This document shows positions 1 to 9,700 of a DNA stretch of 64,000 nt, piece by piece. The DNA comes from Smallanthus sonchifolius (lineage: Eukaryota > Streptophyta > Magnoliopsida > Asterales > Asteraceae). Each line of letters opens with the position of its first letter. Within the stretch, counting starts at the first letter, position 1. A program made the position numbers and the translations under genes. Location of the stretch: contig CM042044.1 in assembly GCA_023525975.1 (NCBI GenBank), positions 10,278,501 to 10,342,500 of the forward strand. The letters are read 5' to 3'. The notes under the pieces are model-generated. The model worked only from the letters and a program-made list of their open reading frames with translations. It was not told the origin of the DNA and made no database searches.

Positions 1-540
1 GGTTCATATGGTGAAAATTGGGGGTGTTTGGATCATGATGCTAGATTGTTGAATTAGTGATGATTAAGTGTTTAGGTGGTATTAGACACTTGGACGAATA
101 ACAAATTAACCTAATAAAAGTTATTGAATGAGAATTTAGTGTCAAGGTATTGAAAAAAAAACTCAAGTAGGTGAGTTTGTATTGAAAGGGAGTGTTTGGT
201 TATGGGAATAACCCAAACGGGTCAGTTTGGGTTGGAAATGAAAAATTGAGTTGTGGACTCAATTGTAATGTGATTGTGATGAATATTAGATTACTAAACT
301 AGGTGTATATGTTTAGGTAATCAAATTGTGAATCGAGGAGGAGGCACGGGATCTTCCAACTCTAAAGGTAAGTGTCTTTGCACTTACTTAGTAGTGTTGA
401 TAAATGTGTGGTGTATGTAATATGTATGCATACAATAAATTGAAATGAATGTTTATGCCTATTTCTTGAATGTGGTATGTGTGGAATTGTACTAATTTGA
501 CCTTAGTGGTAGAATGTCAAACTAATAGGTTGGAATTGTT

Positions 541-800
541 GTAATTAGACTATGTGGTTAATAGTCAAAACTTGATTGTGCAATGGGGTAAATAAGTGTA
601 ATTGACTTAAGTGGTAAATAGTTAAACTATTATGTGAATGTGGTGAATGTGGAGTAATTGACTTAAGTAGTAAATAGTCATGTTATTATGTGAATGTGGT
701 GAATGTGAAGTAATTGACTTATGTGGTAAATAATCAAACTAATATGTGAATGTGGTAAATGTGGTGTAAATGAATTATGTGGTATATGGTCAAACAAAAT
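541..800 (+). repeat. 56-bp minisatellite inside LTR
   Basis: Units beginning GTAATTGACTTA recur at about 598, 654 and 710, with a decayed unit at 766 and another at 541. The period is 56 bp. Each unit ends in GTGAATGTGGTGAATGTG-like sequence. It is a diverged tandem array within the LTR. Confidence 0.7.
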
Positions 801-892
801 GAGATAACTTGGTGAAATGGTGGATTGAAGTGTGGAATACTTCAATAGGAGAACTTGGTGTCAAATAATCCAAGTACGGGTAAGACAAGTTG

Positions 893-1033
893 TGGTACTC
901 GCACCAAGAGGTAGTAAACTCAATAAGAAGTGTGGAATGCTTCAAAGGGTGGACTTGGAGTCGAATGCTTCAAAGGGTGGACTTGGAGTCAAATACTTCA
1001 AGTGCGGGTAAGACGAGTTGTGGTACTCGCACC
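893..1033 (+). repeat. Nested tandem duplication inside LTR
   Basis: A 28-bp unit (ATGCTTCAAAGGGTGGACTT and following bases) occurs at 937-964 and again at 965-992. The flanking string TGTGGTACTCGCACCAA occurs on both sides (near 893 and 1019), showing a larger duplication of about 126 bp around it. Confidence 0.7.
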
Positions 1034-1500
1034 AAAAGGTCGTGAACCTAAATATAAGTGTGGAATACTTCAAATGGGTGAATAGGTGGTGGTATATGAA
1101 TGAAAAATGATATGAATGAAACTTGTATTGGAATTGCAAGTGTTAAGAATTTTATTTGACTAAATGGGTGCAAACGGGTCAAATGGGTGAAATGGTGGAA
1201 TTGTTTAATATGTTTATCGTCATTACTAATGGTGATATGTATATGTGGTTATGTAGGGAAAGCTCCGATGTAGGTCAAAGTCAAGTCCAAGGCGTGGAGG
1301 GTTCTCATATGCATTTTGGGCGTTTTGGGGATTTAAAGGAAAATCCGTAAATGTAGTGTAATTTGACACATGATCTATGTTTTGGTCTTTTTATATGTGA
1401 TATATATGTTTTGAAACCAAAACTCAAGTGTAGGAAATTTTTGGTGTCAAGTTGAATTGAAAAATGGTGAAAATTGGCTAAGTGTTGGAACTGGGCAAAC

Positions 1501-1656
1501 TGAGTAAACTTTCTGTTTACTCAGGTCCCCCGCGGTACGCGAGAGCCAGGGAGGCTTCTCTCGCGGTACGCGAGAGACCTGGCTCTCGGTCAGGAATTTC
1601 TAAGCTCCCTCGCGGTACGCGAGGGGAGTGGTCCAGAATCTCGCGGTACGCGAGAA
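1501..1656 (+). repeat. Hairpin cluster, core CTCGCG-GTA-CGCGAG
   Basis: Four copies of a GTA-loop hairpin lie at about 1528-1543, 1557-1577, 1606-1625 and 1639-1655. The second copy is enclosed by a further 10-bp stem (GAGAGCCAGG at 1541-1550 with CCTGGCTCTC at 1578-1587). A separate 9-bp stem (TGAGTAAAC / GTTTACTCA) lies at 1501-1523. Copies two and three differ by a compensated pair in the outer arm (CTCTCGCG/CGCGAGAG against CCCTCGCG/CGCGAGGG). The first copy has one mismatched arm base. Confidence 0.85.
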
Positions 1657-1729
1657 AAAAAATTGGGATAAAAGATTCTGCGTGCGTTTAAATGTTTTAT
1701 TAATTGGTTTTCCAATTAAGGGTGTTACA

Positions 1730-2954
1730 AAACTGAGTTTTTATTGAGTATTTTAAAAATTACAAAAACATTAATGGCAATACATTAAAAAAAACTTAGT
1801 AGCCGATACTCGTAATAAATTTTACTTTTGAATCGTCGGTGCCATTGTGTTTAGTAGTCATCGCCAGAACTCGAGATGTTGCGTAGGTAGTCGTGTTAAG
1901 CGGCTTCCTCGTCTTGCGTAGGTAATCGTCATTTCTCCTTGTACCTTGTCCTCGTATATCTCACATTTTAAAGATTTTCGCCTTTAAATGATGATTTATT
2001 TTGCATTCGTTTCACCGAATTTAGAGATGATCCTTTAAGCAAATACACATATTAATATAACATTTTGCTTGTCAGAGAGTTAACAAATCCTTTGAACTCC
2101 TCTTTAGTTGGTGTGTTTAACTTTAATCTATATATATGATATTGTATGTGGACAAATGATTTTGGTGCACTTGTCTCATAATAATGGTGGCATATGTTAT
2201 GTTGGTACACCAACCATGCTTAAAAAGTAATCCTTTTAAGTTCTAAAAATGTCAATTAAACCCTTGAATCATATCAAGAAGAAAAAGGCTTGGTGGCATA
2301 ACCTATGGGCTACCAAATTCATATTGGTTGGGTCATGCAGACATGCACCATGGGACCATATGTAGGTCCATGGGTAAAGAAAGGGTTTTATAATATAAAA
2401 TATTACATTTTCTATTTAATATGGTCATTTTTATATCATTTTCATGTAGCATGTGTTGATTTAATATCCCTAACAAAAATCTTCATGTACCCAAAACATT
2501 TCAATAACAAAATATTAAAATAACCAGATTTTGAGTTATCATATATACATGTTTATGTTTATCTATTTATTTATAAAATTCAAAAATTGGTTCGTTACAA
2601 AATTAAGGGTTAAGTTTCTCAAAATCAAAATCCAAAGGGAGGATTGGATTGTGGTTTGACGTCTTAGCGATACCAAGGGTTACAAAATCTTCAACTGTAG
2701 GTCATTTGTTAGTGATTTCAGTCGACGAAGAAGAAGATAAAGGTGTGGGGTTAATCTAGCAGGCAAATACCGTCTTTCTCTTAAACTTATTTACATTAAT
2801 GGGGTCTATGCTAATGCATCTTCTTCAAGATCTGTAAAATTCATCTTCAACCAGCTTTCCAATGGTGGTGCAAAATTCATCTTCAACACATACCACATCT
2901 GCCATATGTTAGGTCTAACAGGCTCGTTCATGGTGATGGTTTTTGTTTTTATAT
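1730..2954. other. No gene recognised; AT-rich intergenic sequence
   Basis: I see no splice-supported gene, RNA gene or complete element here. A short inverted string TTGGTACACCAA lies near 2202. Open frames are short and compositionally AT-driven. Confidence 0.5.
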
Positions 2955-3092
2955 TTAATTAATGGGAAAAATACCAAAATGGACATTTTGTCCATCTAAA
3001 TTAAAAAGGCGCGGGCTAAACCGAATGAATTCAAAGACTTAGACGGCTTAGTTCCGGCTAAATGTTCATTTTGGTATTTTTTCTATTAATTA
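2955..3092. mobile_element. Small foldback/MITE-like element (138 bp)
   Basis: The two ends are inverted repeats of about 34 bp: TTAATTAATGGGAAAAATAC… at 2955 and its near-complement ending …TTTCTATTAATTAA at 3092, with about four mismatches. There is no coding capacity. The palindromic TTAATTAA at both edges hides the target duplication, so the superfamily is not assigned. Confidence 0.6.
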
Positions 3093-3235
3093 ATTTATGC
3101 TATATTTTTTATAATCATTTAATTGTCATATTAGATGGTTTTTGTTCTTTTATGGTAAAATAATGTTTATACGCTCATGTTCAAAGTGTATGATTGGAGT
3201 TGACAGAAAAAGTTAACATCGAGTGGAAATAACTA

Positions 3236-3350
3236 AATACGTGCAAAGATTAAGAAAAAAAGACATCTAATGTAATTATTAAAGCCAAATAACACAATCT
3301 ATAATTTACTATATGCTATATAGTTAAAAGATATAATCTGGAATTTACTC
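3236..3350. mobile_element. Isolated right TIR of a Mutator-like family
   Basis: This stretch (GTGCAAAG … GACATCTAATGTAA … GATATAATCTGGAATTTACTC) aligns by eye with the right terminal inverted repeat of the complete Mutator-like element ending at 42832. No matching left terminus was found nearby, so it is a relic. Confidence 0.5.
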
Positions 3351-4060
3351 TTTATTTTACTACCTTTCTGTAGAATTGTGATGCCCAAAACTTTTCTTTC
3401 CAAAGGTTATAATTATACTGTGATGTTAAATATATTGTATTTTTATTTTTTTTGACAACTTCTAATTTATTTATCTAATATTGATATTTATGTAACCTTC
3501 CAATAATTATAACATAATACAAAGAGAATAATAAGCTGAGATATATAAAGAGCAAGTAAAAACTAAGAGTAAAATTCGTTTTTGGTTCATGTGGTTTGGT
3601 CAAAATAACGGTTTTAGTCCAATAGTTTTAATATGACTTTTTTGACCCATGTGGTTATCTAATTTTCTCAATTAAACTCAACTCACTAACACCGTTAGTT
3701 TTTCTGTTAAAAATAAAGGCATTTTAGTCTTTTTACATGTAAGGACTAATTGTGTCATTCTTTTAAAATAAAACAAAAACTATTTGTGTAAATTAATTAA
3801 AACAAAAGATTTGGCCATGTCACCACAAACAAAACTCTAGAACTTGAAATCCCATCCCCCTCCCACCACCGGCCAACGTCATCATCCACACCCACCTGCA
3901 ACCCCGCTACCACCAGTCATCGTCATCATCCACAACCACTTGCCGAAAAACAGGAAGGCGACATGGTCTATTTAACAAGGAGAGGGCCGCTGGGATTCAA
4001 GGGCGATGGCAAAGAGGGTGGGGGTAGACGATGGACTGCAATCAAACCACAACGATTAGG

Positions 4061-4180
4061 GAAAGGGGTATACCCATGTGATTATGGTGTCATGTGATAA
4101 TAAAGTGCACGTCACGTGACGCCACGTCAGATTCTGGAAAATCACACCATAATCACATGGCAAGAGGTATACCCATGTGA
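4061..4180. mobile_element. Foldback MITE fragment inside the MULE
   Basis: ATACCCATGTGATTATGGTGT near 4070 is mirrored by ACACCATAATCACATGG near 4144, so the segment folds back on itself around CACGTCACGTGACG. A second GGTATACCCATGTGATTGTG follows at 4166. The terminal string resembles PIF/Harbinger-type MITEs, but the assignment is tentative. Confidence 0.5.
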
Positions 4181-4199
4181 TTGTGGTGGTGTGATAATT

Positions 4200-4360
4200 T
4201 AATGTTTTTTTTTAATTTTTATTTAAATAAAATAAAACATAATAAAATAATATTCATTAATAAAAATAAAAATTACATTAATAAAAAAAATTACATTAAT
4301 AATAAAAAAATTACATTAATAATAAAAAAAAATTACATAATAAAAAATTATATTCATAAA
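4200..4360. repeat. A/T-rich tandem ATTACATTAATAA repeats
   Basis: Imperfect repetition of AAAAATTACATTAATAAT within a nearly G/C-free stretch. Similar sequence lies beside the Harbinger ORF1 relic (14440-14560), suggesting both come from related elements. Confidence 0.55.
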
Positions 4361-4639
4361 CCAATGCTATCCCTCATCATTCTAACTCCATTCTTCTCTC
4401 CCAATTCAACCTGCAAACATGAGGGTCATTTCCATGGCTGTCATCTTCCTTCTCGCTTTCTTCACCGTCTCCTCCACCATGGACATGTCCATCATCGGCT
4501 AAATTTAGAGCCGTTCAACGGTACAATCTCAAAGAATACTCCACTTTCTCGCGTGAAAAATCTCATTGGCTTCTCCCAAATCAAACAACCACCGCAACCC
4601 TCCATCTCAATCCCCGTCATCCCCGATTCTAACCAGAGC

Positions 4640-4790
4640 TCCCGACGATTTGCAGGTGGCCGGCGATTGCAGGTAGCCTCTGATTTACCTATTTGCAGGT
4701 GGCCGACGAATTGCAGGCAACCAGAACTCCCTTCGATTTGCAGGTGGCCGGATTTAAGGTCGATTGGGGCGATTTGCAGGTAAAGATGAA
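4640..4790. repeat. GATTTGCAGGTGGCCGG minisatellite
   Basis: Four to five imperfect copies of GATTTGCAGGTGGCCGG-like sequence (about 4650, 4693, 4737, 4770). Each copy contains CAG|GT, which can look like splice sites. No gene is inferred. Confidence 0.55.
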
Positions 4791-5118
4791 CGGGTGGGAT
4801 TTGGAATCGGGGCTGGAGGTTCGTGAGGTTAGTTTCTCCGGTGGCTTTCATGTTCGCCGGTGGTGGTGGTGTTTTGAAGGATTTGATGATGGGTGATGAA
4901 CAAAGGGGATGAGGGTCTGGGTAGATTTTGGGTTTATTTATCTCTTCATGAAGGTCTGTGTAGATGGTTGGTGATGAACAAAAGGGAAGAGTGAGTATCT
5001 GTTTCTTTTTTTAGACATGGAGTTCAAATGAAGAACAAGTGGTGGCAGGGGGAGGCGAAGGTGGTGGTGGCAGGGGAGGAGGGGGTAGGGGAGACAAAGA
5101 CTTAGTAATTTATATAAA

Positions 5119-5830
5119 CTAGATGGTCTCACCCGCGCTCTCCAGCGGGTGTCGTGTTCATCGTTATTAAAATTTAAATAAGACGTAACGATAAAAATAA
5201 TGGTAATAAAAAAAAACATAAAACTAAATAATAAAAAGGAAAAAAAACAAAATAAAAACTTACCGGTTCGGATCGTGGAAAACCATAAAATCGAATACCG
5301 ATACGGGTTCCGATAATATCAATACCAACAATGATGTTGTTCGCTCATAATATGTTCGAATCGTCACGGTACCACAACGGTAACGGCACTCGCTTTACAC
5401 AACGATACGAAGAAAGTCCATTTTGAATACAACTTTGTTTTTAAAAAAAATTTATATCGGAACATTAAAAAAAAACTAAGAACAACCGCGCACTCTGTAT
5501 TCTAAAAAAAAATTAACGAACGAAAGTTATTAAAGGGAAACGAAATTAATAGAAAATGAAACGGACTAAAAGCTACCGATACGGGTTCCGATAATATCAA
5601 TACCAACAATGATGTTGTTCGCTCATAATATGTTCGAATCGTCACGGTACCACAACGGTAACGGCTAAAAAAAATTATATCGGAACATTGGAATAAAAAA
5701 ACTAAAAACAGCCGCGCACTCTGTATTCTAAAAAAAAATAAACGAACGAAAGTTATCAAAGGAAAACGAAATTAATAGAAAATGAAACGGACTAAAAGCG
5801 TATATTATATATAGTATAAGGGTTGAAAAT
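5119..5830 (-). mobile_element. Helitron-like segment, 3' terminus at 5119
   Basis: Read on the minus strand, an ACCCGC…GCGGGT stem-loop (5131-5147) is followed eight bases later by CTAG (5122-5119) and a T, as at Helitron 3' ends. The 5' end was not identified, so the right limit is only the end of the duplicated sequence. There is no Rep/helicase. A second terminus of the same design lies at 41036. Confidence 0.5.
5296..5800. repeat. Internal duplication in the Helitron-like segment
   Basis: TACCGATACGGGTTCCGATA and about 95 following bases occur at 5296 and 5574. GTATTCTAAAAAAAAA and about 75 following bases occur at 5497 and 5723. The unequal spacing (278 against 226) shows a deletion of about 50 bp in the second copy. 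Related sequence in inverse orientation is seen near 27720-27790. Confidence 0.75.
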
Positions 5831-6288
5831 GAAAATATATAAAATAAAAAATTACGTGTAAAAACAAATAAATTAATTTTTTTTTTCCTTGTGCATTGAA
5901 GGCTTGTACATAGTGCATTGAGCACTTGTACATAAAAAAAAATAAATTAAAAAAAAAAATTTCCTTGTACATTGAAGACTTATACATAGTGCATTGAGCA
6001 CTTGTACATTTATGAATAGTGACATTTTGTGAGTTAAAGGAATTTGGTAATTAATACGTAGTTAATAGTCCTTGTTTTATTTTAAAAGAATGACACAATT
6101 AGCCCCTACATGTAAAATGACTAAAATGCCCTTATATTAAAAAAAAACTAACGATGTTAGTGAGTTAGGCTTAATTGAGAAAATTAGATAACCACAGGGG
6201 CTAAAAAAGTCAAATTAAAACTATTACACTAAAACCGTTATTTTAACTAAACCACATGGGCCAAAAACAAAGTTTACTCAAAAACTAA

Positions 6289-6549
6289 AGTGTGACGGAT
6301 CATTTAACTCTAAAGATCCAATATAAATAGTGTATACATGGTGACTATTGAAACCGATCAACCTGTCAATTTTAAAATTTATTCAGTTCGATTTCGATTC
6401 GATCAACCTGTCAATTTTAAAATTTATACAGATCGGTTCAAGATACTGTGACAAAATAAGAAACTATTTACAAGAATCAAGAAGCAGCCAAACCTTGATG
6501 ACTTTTATGAAAAATACAAACTAACTCTAACCAGATGATAAATACAAGA
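6289..6549 (-). other. Probable 3' UTR/downstream region of the ELM2-SANT gene
   Basis: Non-coding, with an internal direct repeat (GATCAACCTGTCAATTTTAA at 6356 and about 6400). The inferred C-terminal tail of the upstream gene ends at 6550, so transcripts probably terminate here. No certain poly(A) signal was chosen. Confidence 0.4.
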
Positions 6550-6721
6550 TCAATTCATAGACCCTTCATCATCATTATTATCTGTAACCTCAATGTTCCA
6601 AGATTCACCTCCAAAGACTTCTTCAATCATGCTACCAGTGGACAAGAAATCAGCTTTATCTCTTGGAAATGAAAAATACCCTCCATCCCAAACTCTGGAA
6701 TCCTCAAAGATAAACCTCGTA
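6550..6721 (-). pseudogene. Out-of-frame C-terminal tail of the ELM2-SANT gene
   Basis: Immediately after the stop at 6724-6722 another frame continues with an acidic, well-composed tail (starting DTRFIFEDSRVWDGGYF and including DFLSTGSMIEEVFGG) to a stop at 6550. It directly follows GIKDPVFDHN of the main frame. The content resembles the C-terminal tail I associate with this plant family. There is no room for an intron, so a one-base frameshift (real or an assembly error) is the simplest reading; a naturally shorter protein is the alternative. Confidence 0.55.
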
Positions 6722-9700
6722 TCAATTATGATCAAAAACCGGATCTTTAATACCAAAACCGTAACTTTGAATCTCAGCTAAACACGAATCATCATCTTCT
6801 TCAGACGGGTCATTTACCTGTAACTCATCATCATCACTGTCAGCATTCATCGGATCAAATCTATTCTGTTCAGCCCTTCTTTGCAGCACGAACACATTGA
6901 AGTAGTAACTGACAATTTCTTGATTAGTTCGCGAAGGGAATGTTTCTGTAAGTTTTTCCCAGAAGTTTTTCCCTAAAGAGGCAGGATTCGAGTAAACGGC
7001 CTCATGAAATAACTGTTCCTGTTCTTCAGTCCATTTGCAGGCAACAATATCTCCCATGGAATCAAATCCAAGGGCTGAGAGTCTTTCACACCCGACGTTC
7101 ACCCTTAGATTCTCTCTTGCTTCGGTTATATGTTGTCTGACACATCTTAGAGAAGCGAGATCTTCACAAAAACAGTCCTTTCTTCCTTTCCCAACTGCAA
7201 AACTGGTGCTTACAGTTGATTTTGATTTGGGCATGGGGATGACACACGACCCCAAAAACTTATTTTCATCATCATTAGTGTCATATCCGCAACATTCTGG
7301 AATACTGGCTTGATATTCAGGTCCCACCGGGACTTCTTTCAGAGGAGGATATCGAAAGAGACAAGAAAAAGAATCATCCTTCTGAACTAATGTTGTTTGT
7401 TTGTCTGTGATCTTGCCACTTTCAAATTGACAGTCATTTTCAGGAATTTCTATAGGGAAAAGGCCCTCAGCTAAAAAGAATCTGATACATTACCGGTAAA
7501 AGTTTATTCTAGAAAGAGGGTTAGAAAGGCAAGTGCTAATCAGTTGGAATTTAACCTTATTTTCGGAAACAAATTGAATCCTTTGGAACAGGTTTAATTT
7601 GAAGAATTATCATCTTTAATGGGGCTGATTTCCAGACTGATTTGTGGGCAGAAGTTATTCTCTTTTATTAGTTTAAATAGATGGTTTGTTTTGGTTTTTA
7701 GTATGCTAAATAATTTTCGAATTGTTCTTCTTGTATTTGGAGATCTTGCCCATCTCGAATCAGGGCCACTATCCTTTGGTTTTTCAATAAAATTTCAGCC
7801 TGTTTGTTCTTGTTTTCTGTTACTATCAATTCTACATCTATCATTGGTTCCATTGCCGGGAATCGAAGATGGTGCAGACCCGGAGCAACACAAACGATGG
7901 TAACTCCCAACCAGAAACGATCGCTGTTCAGTTATCCGCCATAGCTGCAAAATTAGAATCCATTGATTCTTTGAAAGCTGACATTGCAGCCCAGCGAGAA
8001 GAGATAGCAGCATTGAAGGGAAAGGAGCGTTCTCAAGGGAGCAGGTATGATGAAGGAGACAGTTCTTGGAGGGGACGGCCTCCGTATAAACCTTATAACA
8101 AGATCGATTTTCCGGTCTTTGGAGGAGGAGACCCTCGGGGATGGGTGTTAAAAGCAGAGAAATATTTTAAATATTATCAAATACCCGAAGATGACAAGGT
8201 GGAGGTAGCCTCGATGCACTTAGAAGGGGATGCCTTGGACCTTTATTCTTGGCTTTCTAGTGACCAACCTATTTCTTTTTGGGAAGAATTAGTCCAAATT
8301 CTCACCAAAAATTTTGGTCCCGCCGAGTTCCAAAACCCGGATGAGCATCTTTGCAGCATCAAGCAAACCGGTGCTGTCCAAGAATACCGTCAGGAGTTTA
8401 CCAAAAGATCTTCTCGAGTCACGGGTTGGCCCGACCATTGTTTACTTGGAGTATTTCTGAATGGGCTGAAAGATGAACTAAAGTCCGATGTCAGGATTCA
8501 TAAGCCCCGCACCGTGTACAAAGCGATGAGTTTGGCGTTGGAGTTTGAGTCCAAACTCTCTTTTACTCGGCCAACCAGAAATACTTCCTGGACTTCAGGT
8601 TCGAAAACCCTCCAGCCAGATTCTAGAACTAGCCCTGCTCAACAACTTCCACAACCCAAAACTAATGTGAAGTTATCTGACACCGAAAAACAAACCCGGT
8701 TCTTAAAAGGGGAATGTTTTAGGTGTGGAGACAAATATGGACCAGGTCACCGATGTAAGACGGGTACTCTCAAAATCTTGGAAGCCGAGGAGGAGACGGA
8801 TGAATCACCACCAGCAGCCCAACAACCTGATTTTGGTTCAGATCCAGAGGAGACGGCAGAAATCAGCTTGCATGCCATCTTGGGGAAACCTCATCCTACT
8901 ACAATGAAGGTTCAAGGTAAGATTAATTCAACCGAAGTTTTAATTTTAATCGATGGGGGGTCTACACACAATTTCATCTCAGAGATTTTGGTCCGAGAAC
9001 TTCACATTCCAACACAACCAGTGGCACCCTTTGGTGTCCAAATTGGTAACGGAGATGTAATTCGATGCAACAATATTTGTAAGGGTCTTTCTTTACGGAT
9101 CAACGAGCTTGGTATTACCCAAGATTTCCACCCATTTTCTCTTGGAGGGGCTGACTTAGTCTTGGGTATTCAATGGTTAGCAACACTAAATACAGTTCAA
9201 GCAAATTGGAGAGAAATGTTTATGATTTTTACTATTAATGGCAAACAATATAAGCTGCAGGGAGTTGAATCAGGACCTCAACGATCTTCCACTTTCCAAC
9301 ATCTGGCCATTGAACCCGATTCCTTACCATCTATACCGACCCCCCTACACTCGATCGTAGCCGATCACATGTCTGTGTTTGAGGAACCTAACGATCTACC
9401 TCCTGTTCGGACTCAAGACCACTCCATTCCCCTGTTACCCAGCTCCCCTCCACCCAATATCAGACCCTACCGTTACCCTCATTCACAAAAAACAGAGATT
9501 GAGACACAAGTGGAGCAGCTGCTGGCTTCGGGATTCATACAGCCAAGTACAAGTCCTTTTTCCAGCCCAGTTTTGTTAGTAAAAAATAAGGATAATACGT
9601 GGAGAATGTGTATTGACTATCGAGCCCTCAACAAGATCACAATAGCCGATAAATACCCGATTCCAAACATAGATGAGTTGCTGGACGAATTGTACGGGGC

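Larger units (their letters stand above)
1..1729 (+). mobile_element. 3' part of a long LTR (left end outside window)
   Basis: The block ends with GGTGTTACA at 1729, the kind of LTR end seen in the two elements further right (…CTTACA). No primer-binding site follows, so this is a 3' LTR or a solo LTR read on the plus strand. Its start, expected to read TGTAACACCC, lies before the window. Inside are minisatellites (541-800 and 893-1033) and a hairpin cluster (1501-1656). No credible coding region is present; the short open frames are compositional. Orientation and superfamily (Ty3-like) are inferred from terminal sequence only. Confidence 0.6.
3567..6279. mobile_element. Non-autonomous Mutator-like element (MULE), 2.7 kb
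   Basis: Long terminal inverted repeats of roughly 200 bp: the left begins GAGTAAAATTCGTTTTTGG and the right ends CCAAAAACAAAGTTTACTC. The element is flanked by a perfect 9-bp direct repeat AAAAACTAA (3558-3566 and 6280-6288), the size typical of Mutator-like elements. No transposase is visible. The interior is a patchwork: a foldback element (4061-4180), A/T-rich sequence (4200-4360), a G-rich minisatellite (4640-4790) and a Helitron-like terminus (5119). Internal open frames near 4181-4900 look accidental. Confidence 0.85.
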
